DNA from: Pseudomonas sp. N40(2020)
Lineage (GTDB): Bacteria; Pseudomonadota; Gammaproteobacteria; Pseudomonadales; Pseudomonadaceae
Direction: 5' to 3'
Length of the DNA: 51,651 bases
Assembly: GCF_014472415.1 (NCBI RefSeq)
Contig: NZ_JACSZV010000046.1
Span: 1-51,651 of the forward strand
Under the pieces are notes generated by a model. The model was not told the DNA's origin and did not search any database. It was given only the letters and a program-made list of their open reading frames with translations. Shown here one piece after another: positions 30,679-38,918 of the stretch. A program made the translations under genes and the position numbers. Numbering within the stretch: position 1 is the first letter of the stretch; each line of letters opens with the position of its first letter.

Positions 30679-30921
30679 TCAGCCGGCGAAAGCCCTGCGG
30701 CCCGCGCTTATTTCCGTGCGTAATTCGCCGATGAAATTGGAAATGTCACGGATCGTGACGAGATGTTCCGGGGAAACGCCATTGAGCAGTAACTCGACGC
30801 GCCCGCTGTCCGGCTCATAAACCTTGATCCGCAATAACCCCTGCCCTACTTGCGTGCAGTCGCACTTCAGCGCAGGGAAGCCGGATTCGACAATGCGGCA
30901 AATGTCGGCAATGGCGAGCAT
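30679..30921 (-). CDS. DUF1652 family protein
   Basis: An 80-residue protein of the DUF1652 family, found mainly in Pseudomonas: LAIADICRIVESGF at the N-terminus, then a beta-sheet segment (GLLRIKVYEPDSGRVELLLNGV) and ELRTEI near the end. ATG 30921 is preferred (GAGG about 10 bases upstream); a GTG at 30936 is possible. The function is unknown. Confidence 0.8.
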   Translation of the reverse strand: MLAIADICRIVESGFPALKCDCTQVGQGLLRIKVYEPDSGRVELLLNGVSPEHLVTIRDISNFIGELRTEISAGRRAFAG

Positions 30922-31027
30922 GAGCGGACGCCTCACAGGCGCGGGATCGATCCGATGAGCATAGATGAGCGATTACCGCCCCGCTCGCCCGAAAAACGCC
31001 AACTTGATCACATATTCCATCTGTCTC

Positions 31028-31927
31028 TCAGTGGGCGTCATGGCCCCAGATCCAGTTCCAGAGCCCCGGCAACTGCACCGACTCAGAGCTTTTCTGAACA
31101 GTACGCGCCAGTGCAGCCTTCTCCAATGCAGCGCGGTCATCATAGAACGGTTTGTCCGCCAGCCTCACGCCGGTAGCCGCAGCGCTATCAAGCAGGATTT
31201 GCAGGTATTCACGCATATGCCGCGCGGTATAGCGGTTGAGGTCATGGAAGGTCACTACCACCGGAATCACCCCGTCCACGGTTGGAATTTCGCCTTGGGC
31301 AATGCGCTCGCGGACTTCCGATAACTGCCGAAGCAGGTTCGCCCGTCGACGCGGGCTGGCATTGAAACCCCAGATCTTGCCGTCATTGGCACTCAAATCG
31401 GTCAACAAAACGTGCAGCCCGTGTTGCTGATAGGCGGCGAAAGTACGTTTGTCGTAGTTCCAGAATGGCGGGCGCAACAACTCGGGCGGCGCTCCGGTAA
31501 TGGCCGCGATGTCCGCTGCGCCGTTGCTCAGGGACTCTTCGAGTTGCTGTGGGTCGAGCGAGCGATGGTTGGTGTGCCAGTGAGTGGCGGTATGAAACGC
31601 GAGAATATGCCCCTCATTGTGCTCACGTCGCATGATGCTACGGCCGATCTCGCTATGACCGGCCCGAGGCGCACGAGTCTGGACGAAAAACACGGCTTTG
31701 ATGTCCGGTTGCAGCGGATTGTCCTTCAGACTGTCGAGCACCGTGGCGGATGGGTTCCAGAAACTTGAAGCGCTGGGGCCGTCATCGAACGTCAGCAGAA
31801 AACGAACCGGCGCTTGATCCTTCAGCCGTGTTTCGGTTTTCGCAGTCATTTCGATGGGCGCGGCGATACAGCCTGCCAGTCCGAAAACGATGGCCGCCGC
31901 ACAAAGAAGCTTGAATCCGGATGTCAT
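31028..31927 (-). CDS. Lipoprotein polysaccharide deacetylase (NodB fold)
   Basis: A 299-residue predicted lipoprotein (lipobox LAGC, Cys20) carrying a NodB-type carbohydrate esterase domain. The TFDDGPS motif (catalytic Asp48 and metal-ligand Asp49) and the metal histidines in FHTATH (His112 and His116) are present, as is the RPPFWNYD motif. It would remove acetyl groups from an envelope or extracellular polysaccharide. It has no polysaccharide genes beside it. The upstream 131 bp hold a long dyad (31985-32031). Confidence 0.88.
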   Translation of the reverse strand: MTSGFKLLCAAAIVFGLAGCIAAPIEMTAKTETRLKDQAPVRFLLTFDDGPSASSFWNPSATVLDSLKDNPLQPDIKAVFFVQTRAPRAGHSEIGRSIMRREHNEGHILAFHTATHWHTNHRSLDPQQLEESLSNGAADIAAITGAPPELLRPPFWNYDKRTFAAYQQHGLHVLLTDLSANDGKIWGFNASPRRRANLLRQLSEVRERIAQGEIPTVDGVIPVVVTFHDLNRYTARHMREYLQILLDSAAATGVRLADKPFYDDRAALEKAALARTVQKSSESVQLPGLWNWIWGHDAH

Positions 31928-31984
31928 GTTTTGCCTTGAGCCCGACCACTGCGGTCATGTTGTCGATCGGCAACGCTCCCTCGC

Positions 31985-32031
31985 CCTTATCCATCCCTGC
32001 GCTCGGTTCTGCGAGCTGAGGTTGGATAAGG
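31985..32031. repeat. Long hairpin between deacetylase and binding-protein genes
   Basis: CCTTATCCA and TGGATAAGG are perfect 9-bp arms, and inside them GCTCG and CGAGC pair as well. It lies 27 bp after the binding-protein stop and 57 bp before the deacetylase start (both minus strand). There is no T run, so it may be a transcript-stabilising or regulatory hairpin. Confidence 0.45.
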
Positions 32032-32058
32032 TACACAGGGTTTGGTTCCGGCGCTCGT

Positions 32059-33006
32059 TCAGCGAGTCAGCGCCTGCTCAAACGAGGTGTCGATAATCCC
32101 CGACGTGGCCAGCGGTGCCGGCAACGCTTTAACTTTAAACAGGAAATCCGCAGTGCTTTGCAGGTCGGCCGCGGCTTGTTGATCGACCGGTCCGACCGTC
32201 ATGTGCGCCTGGCGCAACCAGTGCCGCGAAACCTCCTGATCAAGATTGGCCTTCTTCGCCCACAAGTCAGCGTACTCGTCGGTATGGCTATCGACCCACG
32301 CGCGCGCCTGCTTTAAACGCCCGAGAAAATCGGCTATCGCCTCACGTTTACTATCGACAGACGGTGTTGATGCTGCAATCGCACTAAGCCCCGGCATCAG
32401 ATTCTTCGCGGTCAGAATCGGACGAGCGCCGGAGAACAGAATCTGCTGGGAAATGTACGGTTCCCACACCGGAAAGGCATCGATGCTGCCCTGCGGCAAA
32501 GCCGCAGCCGCATCAATCGGCATCAGCTTGACGAAGTCGACGTAGTTCTCTGGCAGACCACTTTGCTCCAGTGCGCGCAAGGTCAGTTGCTGGCTCCATG
32601 CGCCGGGCCAGTAAGCGACTTTCTTGCCCTTCAGGTCAGCGATGGTTTTTACCGGCGAATCCTTTGGCACCAGCAACGCGATGGTGTCCGGGTTCTGCCG
32701 TGACACGCCGATCAGTTTCACGGGCGCCTGTTTCGCAGCGAGAAACAGAAAACCTGAATCGCCGAGGAATCCCAGATCGAGAGAACCTGTCTGCAAGGCC
32801 TCAGCCAACGGTGCGGCTGCCTGGAAATGCTTCCAGTCCACCGTGTACGGCGCGTCCTTCAACACGCCCGATGCTTCCACCGAGGCGCGGATGTTGTAGT
32901 AATTCTGGTCGCCGACATGCAGGACCACAGGCTCGGCAGCGTAGGACAAAGGCGATGCGAGCAATGCAACGGTCAGCGTGTTGCGGAGCAAACGGGAAAG
33001 CTTCAT
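32059..33006 (-). CDS. ABC transporter periplasmic substrate-binding protein (SsuA-like), orphan
   Basis: A 315-residue periplasmic binding protein with a signal peptide (LTVALLASPLSYAA, cleavage near residue 23). The fold and motifs (LGFLGDSGFLFLAAKQAPVK, DLKGKKVAYWPGAWSQ, AFPVWEPYI) resemble aliphatic sulfonate or taurine binding proteins of the SsuA/TauA type. AGGA precedes ATG 33006. No permease or ATPase gene is beside it, so it either uses a transporter elsewhere or has a sensing role. Confidence 0.85.
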   Translation of the reverse strand: MKLSRLLRNTLTVALLASPLSYAAEPVVLHVGDQNYYNIRASVEASGVLKDAPYTVDWKHFQAAAPLAEALQTGSLDLGFLGDSGFLFLAAKQAPVKLIGVSRQNPDTIALLVPKDSPVKTIADLKGKKVAYWPGAWSQQLTLRALEQSGLPENYVDFVKLMPIDAAAALPQGSIDAFPVWEPYISQQILFSGARPILTAKNLMPGLSAIAASTPSVDSKREAIADFLGRLKQARAWVDSHTDEYADLWAKKANLDQEVSRHWLRQAHMTVGPVDQQAAADLQSTADFLFKVKALPAPLATSGIIDTSFEQALTR

Positions 33007-33143
33007 GGCGAGTCCTGCAAATGGAGGATGCATAGACCATAACGCTCTTAACCACCGAATTTTAAATTCGATTAATGCATAAGCTCATCACTGCAAATAC
33101 CGAGAGCCAACTAAGCTGATATTTCCTACAGGAGATTCAGCCC

Positions 33144-33824
33144 ATGTGCGGAAGACTCTCGCAATACCGTGGCATTCACGACTTCGTCGCGGTGCTGAGC
33201 ATTCCCGATGCGTTGATCAACCATGTCGGCGACGCACCACTGGCACACTACAACGCTGCGCCAACCACTTCGCTGGCCATCCTTCAGCAACACAATCACC
33301 AGGTTCATGCGCAAAATCTGCGCTGGGGCTGGCGCCCGCATTGGGCCAAGGATCGAGCACCGCCCATCAATGCACGCGTTGAAAAAGTTGCCCACGGGCC
33401 GTTCTTCCGGTCGATCTGGCGTCATCGCTTGATCGTGCCTGTCGACAACTGGTTTGAGTGGGTGGATGCAGAGGATCACACCCGACAACCCTGGCTGATT
33501 CGTCGGGCCGATCACGGGCCGGTTTTCTGCGCCGGGATCGGTCAATTTCCGACACCCGATACGCAAGCACGGGATGACGATGGCTTCGTGATCATCACCG
33601 CCGACAGCGAGGGCGGCATGCTCGACATCCACGACCGCCGCCCGGTGGTGTTTGGCGCAGAACTGGCACGCGAATGGCTCGACACGGCCACACCGCTGGA
33701 GCGGGCCGAACAAATGCTGTTGTTCGAAGGTGAAAAAACCGAGGTGTTCGAATGGCACAAGGTCGACAGAGCCGTGGGCAATTCACGCAATCAAGTCGCA
33801 GGCTTGATTGATGAAGTGGTCTAA
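33144..33824 (+). CDS. SRAP-domain protein (abasic-site DNA-protein crosslinker, YedK-like)
   Basis: A 226-residue SRAP protein. The catalytic Cys2 follows the start Met directly (MCGRLSQY), and the conserved Asn76 (INARVEK), Glu105 (NWFEWVD) and His163 (IHDRRPVVF) of the active site are present. Such proteins bind single-stranded DNA and form a covalent thiazolidine link with abasic sites, shielding them from breakage. AGGAG lies upstream of ATG 33144. The region after the gene is AT-rich. Confidence 0.92.
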   Translation: MCGRLSQYRGIHDFVAVLSIPDALINHVGDAPLAHYNAAPTTSLAILQQHNHQVHAQNLRWGWRPHWAKDRAPPINARVEKVAHGPFFRSIWRHRLIVPVDNWFEWVDAEDHTRQPWLIRRADHGPVFCAGIGQFPTPDTQARDDDGFVIITADSEGGMLDIHDRRPVVFGAELAREWLDTATPLERAEQMLLFEGEKTEVFEWHKVDRAVGNSRNQVAGLIDEVV

Positions 33825-34079
33825 AGATTTTTTGCCGTGGCGCGTTATCAAAAGGCACTAACCGAGAGTGATTCCGTTTCGTTACAACGACTGTTTCAAC
33901 AAAGAAACAGCAACCCGCTAAACAGTCGTTTGAGTGAATTAACCGCCTGTCTGACATTTCAACCGTCATACATACATTTAGATGCGCTACGGATAGCATG
34001 CGCGCCGCATTTCCATTTGGTATACCAGTTGACCAAAGAGTCAACAAACAAGGAAATTCCCTACAACTCTTTTTAAGCC
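33825..34079 (+). other. AT-rich intergenic region with two dyads
   Basis: This 255-bp stretch is visibly lower in G+C than the genes around it. It has AACGACTGTTT and AAACAGTCGTT (11-bp arms, 33886-33896 and 33920-33930), GTTGAC and GTCAAC (34028-34033 and 34040-34045) and the palindrome GGTATACC (34019-34026), a core seen in GntR-type operators. An in-frame ORF from GTG 33837 to the TAA at 34074 is not convincing. It may be a regulatory region of the next small gene. Confidence 0.4.
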
Positions 34080-34367
34080 TTGCAGAGAACTAAGTTGCGC
34101 GACGATTTTGCAATCAAACAGGCCAAGGGCCTGGAGTGTGTCTATCTGTCCACGACAGAACGCTTTCAACTCGACTGTTTTATCGGCCATTACATCAAGA
34201 CCCGAAACCTGAGTTCAGTCCCTGACATCGAACGTATCTTGCGCACCACCCTCGAGGGGTATCCCGGTCACGCGCCGGTGATGGTCAACGAACTCAACGC
34301 GTGGATCGACAGAACCTTGGGATATCGGGCAACACATCCGGACTTCACACAGTTGGAAGACCTTTAA
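34080..34367 (+). CDS. Small protein of unknown function
   Basis: A 95-residue ORF from TTG 34080 (LRDDFAIKQAKGLECVYLST... to EDL). The reading frame continues from the AT-rich region but is stopped by TAA 34074-34076, so the start must be after it. TTG 34080 has no ribosome binding site; TTG 34095, with AGAG upstream, is a good alternative. The protein is mixed alpha/beta, slightly acidic, and matches no family I know. The terminator at 34373 follows its stop by 5 bp, which supports it as a real gene. Confidence 0.6.
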   Translation: MQRTKLRDDFAIKQAKGLECVYLSTTERFQLDCFIGHYIKTRNLSSVPDIERILRTTLEGYPGHAPVMVNELNAWIDRTLGYRATHPDFTQLEDL

Positions 34368-34372
34368 AATGC

Positions 34373-34401
34373 AAAAAGCCCCGTTTGATACGGGGCTTTT
34401 T
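34373..34401. terminator. Bidirectional intrinsic terminator
   Basis: AAAAAGCCCCG and CGGGGCTTTTT pair around TTTGATA, between two convergent small genes. Confidence 0.95.
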
Positions 34402-34412
34402 GTATGGGGCAT

Positions 34413-34565
34413 TCAGGGTTTCAGCGGACGCTCCTGATCCCGATCCGACAACTCTCTGCTGTCGTCATGTTTCCAGGTCTGTTCTTGTCGTCTTTTTTGC
34501 TCCTCTATCTCCGCTTCCGTTGGCTCATCGTCATCATCATCCGGACGTGTCTGCTCGATTGCCAT
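34413..34565 (-). CDS. Small acidic, disordered protein
   Basis: A 50-residue ORF rich in Asp, Glu, Arg and Gln (DDDDDEPTEAEIEEQKRRQE), probably disordered. ATG 34565 has GAGG 7-8 bases upstream and was preferred over the upstream frame (34640). The terminator at 34373 follows its stop, which supports it. Function unknown. Confidence 0.6.
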   Translation of the reverse strand: MAIEQTRPDDDDDEPTEAEIEEQKRRQEQTWKHDDSRELSDRDQERPLKP

Positions 34566-34770
34566 GCCCACCTCGCTTTTGGAAGAAATCATCATCCTTA
34601 GAGCGTAGAACAGTTTCATCGACCCACTTAAAACCACCAATGCAGCAAAGCGAAGAAACCAGCCAAAGACTCTGCCAGCAAATGCCGCTGGAAAGCTTGA
34701 ATAATCTTGCGCAACTGCCCAAGCCCTGCGCGTAACATAGCGCCATTCACAATCGCGTCAGGGAAACGAC

Positions 34771-35154
34771 ATGCTGTACCGAATCGCAGCCGATGGGCTG
34801 GTGCTGTTTCATTTGCTATTCATTCTGTTCGTGCTGTTCGGCGGGCTGCTGGTGCTCAAGTGGCCGCGGCTGATGTGGCTGCATATACCCGCCGCCGCGT
34901 GGGGCTTTGCGGTCGAGATGTTGCACCTGACCTGCCCGCTGACCTACTGGGAAAACCTCATGCGCCACGCCGCCGGGCAAACCGAATACGCCGGCGGTTT
35001 CATCGAGCATTACATCTGGCCGATCATCTACCCCGCCGGGCTCACCCCGCAGATTCAACTGGCGCTGGGCAGTGTGGTACTGGCGGTTAACCTGCTGGTC
35101 TACGGGCGGTTGATTCGCTCGTGGAAACTTCGCCGAGCCGCTGCACACTCTTAA
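34771..35154 (+). CDS. DUF2784 membrane protein
   Basis: A 127-residue inner-membrane protein of the DUF2784 family. Three to four hydrophobic segments and the conserved HLTCPLTYWEN and GFIEHYIWPIIYP motifs are seen. AGGG lies upstream of ATG 34771. It overlaps the convergent Rrf2 gene by 4 bp. The function is unknown. Confidence 0.85.
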   Translation: MLYRIAADGLVLFHLLFILFVLFGGLLVLKWPRLMWLHIPAAAWGFAVEMLHLTCPLTYWENLMRHAAGQTEYAGGFIEHYIWPIIYPAGLTPQIQLALGSVVLAVNLLVYGRLIRSWKLRRAAAHS

Positions 35155-35597
35155 CTTGTCTCACCCTCGCGGACTGATGTGAAGCGCGCATCGAAATCTG
35201 CCGCCAAATCCGCCAGGGTGATGCCGCCCAACCTCGACAGCAACAGCGCCTGCGCTTCATCGAAGGTGCGCGTCAGCGCGGCATTCACCGCTTGCTCGAC
35301 CAGACACTCCGGATGATCCGTCGACAAGCCGATCGCAAAAATCGACTGCGTGCCCAGCGCCTGATGAATGTCCAGCAGCGAGATCTGCCCCAAAGGTTTG
35401 GCCAGCGCCCAACCACCCTGATGCCCCTTCTCCGACGTCACGAACCCCTGCTCCTTGAGCAAGCCCATGGTGCGCCGCACCACCACCGGATTGGTGCCCA
35501 GCATGCCGGCGATGGTTTCCGAGGTCGCACGTTTTTCGTGGCGATCCATGTGAATCAATACATGAAGCATGCGCGACAGCCGAGTGTCATTTCTCAT
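35151..35597 (-). CDS. Rrf2-family regulator (YwnA-like)
   Basis: A 148-residue Rrf2-type regulator without the three-cysteine Fe-S pattern; a single Cys98 (HPECLVEQAV) may act as redox switch. The DNA-binding region is TSETIAGMLGTNPVVVRRTM and the wing EKGHQGGWALAKP. Proteins of the YwnA type often control a divergent flavoenzyme, and here a thioredoxin-reductase-like gene lies on the other strand (35730). The divergent region carries a long inverted repeat at 35654-35692. Confidence 0.85.
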   Translation of the reverse strand: MRNDTRLSRMLHVLIHMDRHEKRATSETIAGMLGTNPVVVRRTMGLLKEQGFVTSEKGHQGGWALAKPLGQISLLDIHQALGTQSIFAIGLSTDHPECLVEQAVNAALTRTFDEAQALLLSRLGGITLADLAADFDARFTSVREGETS

Positions 35598-35653
35598 CGA
35601 TGATCCTTTTCAAGCCCTTGCCAAGACGCGCCGAGTATCGCTTGCAATGTCTG

Positions 35654-35692
35654 AAGTTACGAGACTATTGACAGGCATATTTCACGTAACTT
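35654..35692. promoter_or_regulatory. Inverted repeat AAGTTACG...CGTAACTT with embedded TTGACA
   Basis: Perfect 8-bp arms (35654-35661 and 35685-35692) are spaced by 23 bases, and TTGACA (35668-35673) lies between them. It is positioned between the Rrf2 regulator and its divergent flavoenzyme gene; binding by the Rrf2 protein would cover the promoter of the flavoenzyme. Confidence 0.5.
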
Positions 35693-35729
35693 ACGGTGTG
35701 CCGTGAAAACCCCACACGGAGATTGGATC

Positions 35730-36617
35730 ATGGTGTACGAAGTCATCATTGTCGGCGGCAGCTATGCTGGACTGTCTGCAGGCCTGCAATTGGCCCGCGC
35801 CCGACGCAAAGTGCTAGTGCTGGATTCGGGCCTGCGTCGCAACCGATTTGCCGAAACTTCCCACGGATTTCTCGGACAGGACGGACGTGCGCCAGGCGAT
35901 ATCGCCCAAGACGCCCGGAAGCAACTGCTGGCTTATCCGTCTGTGCAATGGCTGGCAGATACCGCGCTGGAAGCACGTCAGACAGACCAAGGCTTCCAGG
36001 TGCGCACCACCACCGGACAGCAAGCCAGCGCCAGACGACTGATCATCGCCAGCGGTGTCATCGATGAATTACCCGCCATCGAGGGCCTTCAAGAACGCTG
36101 GGGTAAAAGCGTGTTTCATTGTCCGTACTGCCACGGCTATGAACTGAATCAGGGCGCAATTGGCGTGCTGGCGACGTCACCGCTGTCGATCCACCACGCC
36201 TTGCTCTTGCCGGATTGGGGCCAGACCACTTTCTTCACCAACGGCGTGTTCGAGCCGGACGCCGAACAACTGGCAGAACTCGATCGACGCGGCGTGACGC
36301 TGGAATCTCAAACGGTCAGCCATATCAGCGGTAAGCGAGCAGATGTAGTGCTCAGCGATGGCCGGGTGATCAGCGTTGCCGGTCTGTTCGCCATGCCTCG
36401 CACTCGAATGGCCAGCCCGTTGGCCGAGCAACTGGGCTGTGTTTTTGAAGACGGCCCGATGGGCCCGTTCATTCAAACCGACGCCATGCAACAGACCAGC
36501 ATACCGGGCGTGTTTGCATGCGGGGACGCGGCGCTCGCCGCCGGTTCGGTTGCCGTCTCGGTAGGTGATGGCGCACGTGCGGGAGCCGGCACTCACCGCT
36601 CACTGGTTTTTGTCTGA
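35730..36617 (+). CDS. Thioredoxin-reductase-like FAD/NAD(P) oxidoreductase
   Basis: A 295-residue flavoenzyme resembling thioredoxin reductase. FAD motif VIIVGGSYAGLSAGLQLA (residues 5-22), a redox-active CPYC pair (Cys131, Cys134; FHCPYCHGYE) and the C-terminal GVFACGDAAL FAD motif are present. It is shorter than TrxB in the NADPH-binding part (the second GxGxxG is reduced to IGVLATSP), a pattern known from ferredoxin/flavodoxin-like TrxR relatives. The start is ATG 35730 with GGAG upstream. It is likely controlled by the divergent Rrf2 regulator. The partner protein is unknown. Confidence 0.85.
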   Translation: MVYEVIIVGGSYAGLSAGLQLARARRKVLVLDSGLRRNRFAETSHGFLGQDGRAPGDIAQDARKQLLAYPSVQWLADTALEARQTDQGFQVRTTTGQQASARRLIIASGVIDELPAIEGLQERWGKSVFHCPYCHGYELNQGAIGVLATSPLSIHHALLLPDWGQTTFFTNGVFEPDAEQLAELDRRGVTLESQTVSHISGKRADVVLSDGRVISVAGLFAMPRTRMASPLAEQLGCVFEDGPMGPFIQTDAMQQTSIPGVFACGDAALAAGSVAVSVGDGARAGAGTHRSLVFV

Positions 36618-36623
36618 TACAGA

Positions 36624-37151
36624 CTAACGAGACGTCTGCTTGAGAACTTCCAGCCACGCCGGATCAAGGCGTGGCTGATCGATATCAAAACCAAGCGCCT
36701 GCATCCGCTCCTTGTGCGCTTCGACTTCACGGTGCAGTTGCGCATGATCGCTGGAGTTACCGTCCAGCTCATGCATCTGCGTCAGTCCCAAGTGATAGAA
36801 ACGCAATACCTTCATCGCCGTCGGATCATTCTTCTGCACTGCCGCCGTCACCTGATGCATCACATTGGTGACGCTCATAAGATTGCGCTTGAGCCGCCAG
36901 CTATAAATAGCCGGGGCCATCCAGGTCTGATTCCAGAAGCGCCCGCGCAACAAAGCCGCCGTCAGCAGGAACGCCGCAAACACTCCGCCGACATTGAAGC
37001 GCAGGTTATCGCCGCCGGGCTCGCCAAACAGTGCCACCGCCACCGTCGAAAACAACATCGCCAGCACCAGGAACAGCACGGCAATGATCATTGTGCTGCG
37101 CCGCGTCTGCTGGCGAAAAGTGACGGCGTCCATTGGCTGAATCTCGAACAT
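36624..37151 (-). CDS. DUF3087 membrane protein
   Basis: A 175-residue inner-membrane protein with two hydrophobic segments (MIIAVLFLVLAMLFSTVAVALF and VFAAFLLTAALL) and a helical cytosolic tail rich in charged residues (LHREVEAHKERMQALGFDID). This layout fits DUF3087. ATG 37151 is preferred to the GTG at 37154, and AAGGAAG lies upstream. It ends 7 bp from the convergent flavoenzyme stop. Function unknown. Confidence 0.8.
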   Translation of the reverse strand: MFEIQPMDAVTFRQQTRRSTMIIAVLFLVLAMLFSTVAVALFGEPGGDNLRFNVGGVFAAFLLTAALLRGRFWNQTWMAPAIYSWRLKRNLMSVTNVMHQVTAAVQKNDPTAMKVLRFYHLGLTQMHELDGNSSDHAQLHREVEAHKERMQALGFDIDQPRLDPAWLEVLKQTSR

Positions 37152-37375
37152 CACGACTGACTTCCTTGAATGACAAAAAGGGCAACGGAAAAAACTGGCC
37201 CGCGCATTATCGCCTCTACCAAGGATTTAGCTATGCTGGGGCTCCTTTTCATCTTTTCACCAATCAACGGGGACATGGCGGTACAGCGCAGATCGTGCCA
37301 TCTTCATTCATGGATACACACTATTCGGATGCCATTCGCCTGGTTTGTGGATGACATCGTTTTAAGGATCATTGC

Positions 37376-38749
37376 ATGACCCAACGACACGTAATCAACG
37401 CCTCGGTCAGCCCTAAAGGCAGCCTGGAAACCCTTTCTCAACGTGAAGTTCAGCAACTGAGCGAAGCCGGATCCGGCAGCACCTACACCCTCTTTCGCCA
37501 GTGCGCCCTGGCCATCCTCAACACTGGCGCCCATGTCGATAACGCCAAGACCATCCTCGAAGCCTACAAGGACTTCGAAATCCGCATTCACCAACAGGAT
37601 CGCGGTGTGCGCCTGGAGCTGTTGAACGCTCCGGCCGATGCTTTCGTCGATGGCGAAATGATCGCCAGCACCCGGGAAATGCTGTTCAGCGCCCTGCGCG
37701 ACATCGTCTACACCGAAAACGAACTCGATAGCCAACGCATCGACCTGAGCACCTCGCAAGGCATCAGCGACTACGTCTTTCACCTGCTACGCAATGCGCG
37801 CACCCTGCGCCCGGGCGTCGAGCCGAAGATCGTCGTGTGCTGGGGCGGCCACTCGATCAACACCGAAGAATACAAATACACCAAGAAAGTCGGCCACGAA
37901 CTGGGCCTGCGCAGCCTCGACATCTGCACCGGCTGCGGCCCCGGCGTGATGAAAGGCCCGATGAAGGGCGCGACCATCGCCCACGCCAAACAGCGGATAC
38001 ATGGCGGTCGCTACCTGGGCCTGACCGAGCCAGGCATCATCGCCGCCGAAGCGCCGAACCCGATCGTCAACGAGCTGGTGATCCTGCCGGACATCGAAAA
38101 ACGTCTGGAAGCCTTCGTCCGCGTTGGCCACGGCATCATCATCTTCCCGGGCGGCGCCGGGACCGCTGAAGAGTTCCTGTACTTGCTGGGCATCCTGATG
38201 CACCCGGATAACGCCGGTCTGCCGTTTCCGGTGATCCTGACCGGGCCGAAACATGCCGCACCGTATCTGGAGCAGCTCGACGCCTTCGTCATCGCCACCC
38301 TCGGCGAAGCGGCGAAACAGCACTACGAAATCATCATCGACGACCCGGCCGAAGTCGCGCGCCAGATGACTCAGGGTCTGAAAGCCGTTAAGCAGTTCCG
38401 CCGCGAGCGCAACGACGCGTTTCACTTCAACTGGTTGTTGAAAATCGACGAAGGCTTCCAGCGTCCGTTCGATCCGACCCACGAAAACATGGCCAACCTG
38501 AAACTCAACCGCGACCAGCCACCCCACGAACTGGCGGCCAACCTGCGTCGGGCGTTTTCCGGGATCGTTGCTGGCAACGTCAAGGACAAGGGTATTCGCC
38601 TGATCGAAGAACACGGTCCGTATCAGATCCGTGGTGATGCGGTGATCATGCAACCGCTGGATGCTCTGCTCAAAGCCTTCGTCGCCCAGCACCGGATGAA
38701 ACTGCCGGGCGGCGCGGCGTATGTGCCGTGCTATCGAGTGGTGGCGTAA
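37376..38749 (+). CDS. ppnN: Pyrimidine/purine nucleotide 5'-monophosphate nucleosidase PpnN
   Basis: A 457-residue LOG-family nucleosidase matching E. coli PpnN (YgdH; 454 residues), which hydrolyses nucleoside monophosphates to base and ribose 5-phosphate and is affected by (p)ppGpp. The family signature FPGGAGTAEEFLY (about residue 258) and the motif VCWGGHSINTEEY are present, with the long N- and C-terminal flanks typical of PpnN. AAGGATC lies before ATG 37376. The 5' region back to 37152 (over 200 bp) has no gene, only a very short ORF at 37310. Confidence 0.92.
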   Translation: MTQRHVINASVSPKGSLETLSQREVQQLSEAGSGSTYTLFRQCALAILNTGAHVDNAKTILEAYKDFEIRIHQQDRGVRLELLNAPADAFVDGEMIASTREMLFSALRDIVYTENELDSQRIDLSTSQGISDYVFHLLRNARTLRPGVEPKIVVCWGGHSINTEEYKYTKKVGHELGLRSLDICTGCGPGVMKGPMKGATIAHAKQRIHGGRYLGLTEPGIIAAEAPNPIVNELVILPDIEKRLEAFVRVGHGIIIFPGGAGTAEEFLYLLGILMHPDNAGLPFPVILTGPKHAAPYLEQLDAFVIATLGEAAKQHYEIIIDDPAEVARQMTQGLKAVKQFRRERNDAFHFNWLLKIDEGFQRPFDPTHENMANLKLNRDQPPHELAANLRRAFSGIVAGNVKDKGIRLIEEHGPYQIRGDAVIMQPLDALLKAFVAQHRMKLPGGAAYVPCYRVVA

Positions 38750-38805
38750 AAGCCAACTGCTGGCGATAGCGCATCGAATTCAACATCCATGTTGACCGAT
38801 GATCC

Positions 38806-38900
38806 GCTATCGCTGGCAAGCCAGCTCCCACAATGATTAGAGGTGTTCACGATTTTTCTGAACACTATAAGTCCCTGTGGGAGCTGGCTTGCCAGCGATG
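38806..38900. repeat. Paired REP element (CTGGCAAGCCAGCTCCCACA type)
   Basis: Inverted copies of a repeat with the core TGGGAGCTGGCTTGCCAGCG face each other; a small hairpin (GTGTTCA with TGAACAC) lies between them. A further fragment of the same type starts near 38760. It follows ppnN and precedes the stop of the FAD protein gene. Confidence 0.85.
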
Positions 38901-38918
38901 AGGCCCGGCAGAACAACC

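Noticed and set aside
33837..34076. A 79-residue ORF starting at GTG 33837
   Set aside because: No ribosome binding site, sits in an AT-rich region full of dyads, and shows no recognisable motif.
34639..34735. A 31-codon ORF starting MQQSEETSQRL upstream of the DUF2784 gene
   Set aside because: No Shine-Dalgarno and no sign of conservation; likely chance.
37310..37354. A short ORF of 14 codons upstream of ppnN, possible leader peptide
   Set aside because: Too short to judge, no clear ribosome binding site, and no attenuator structure visible after it.
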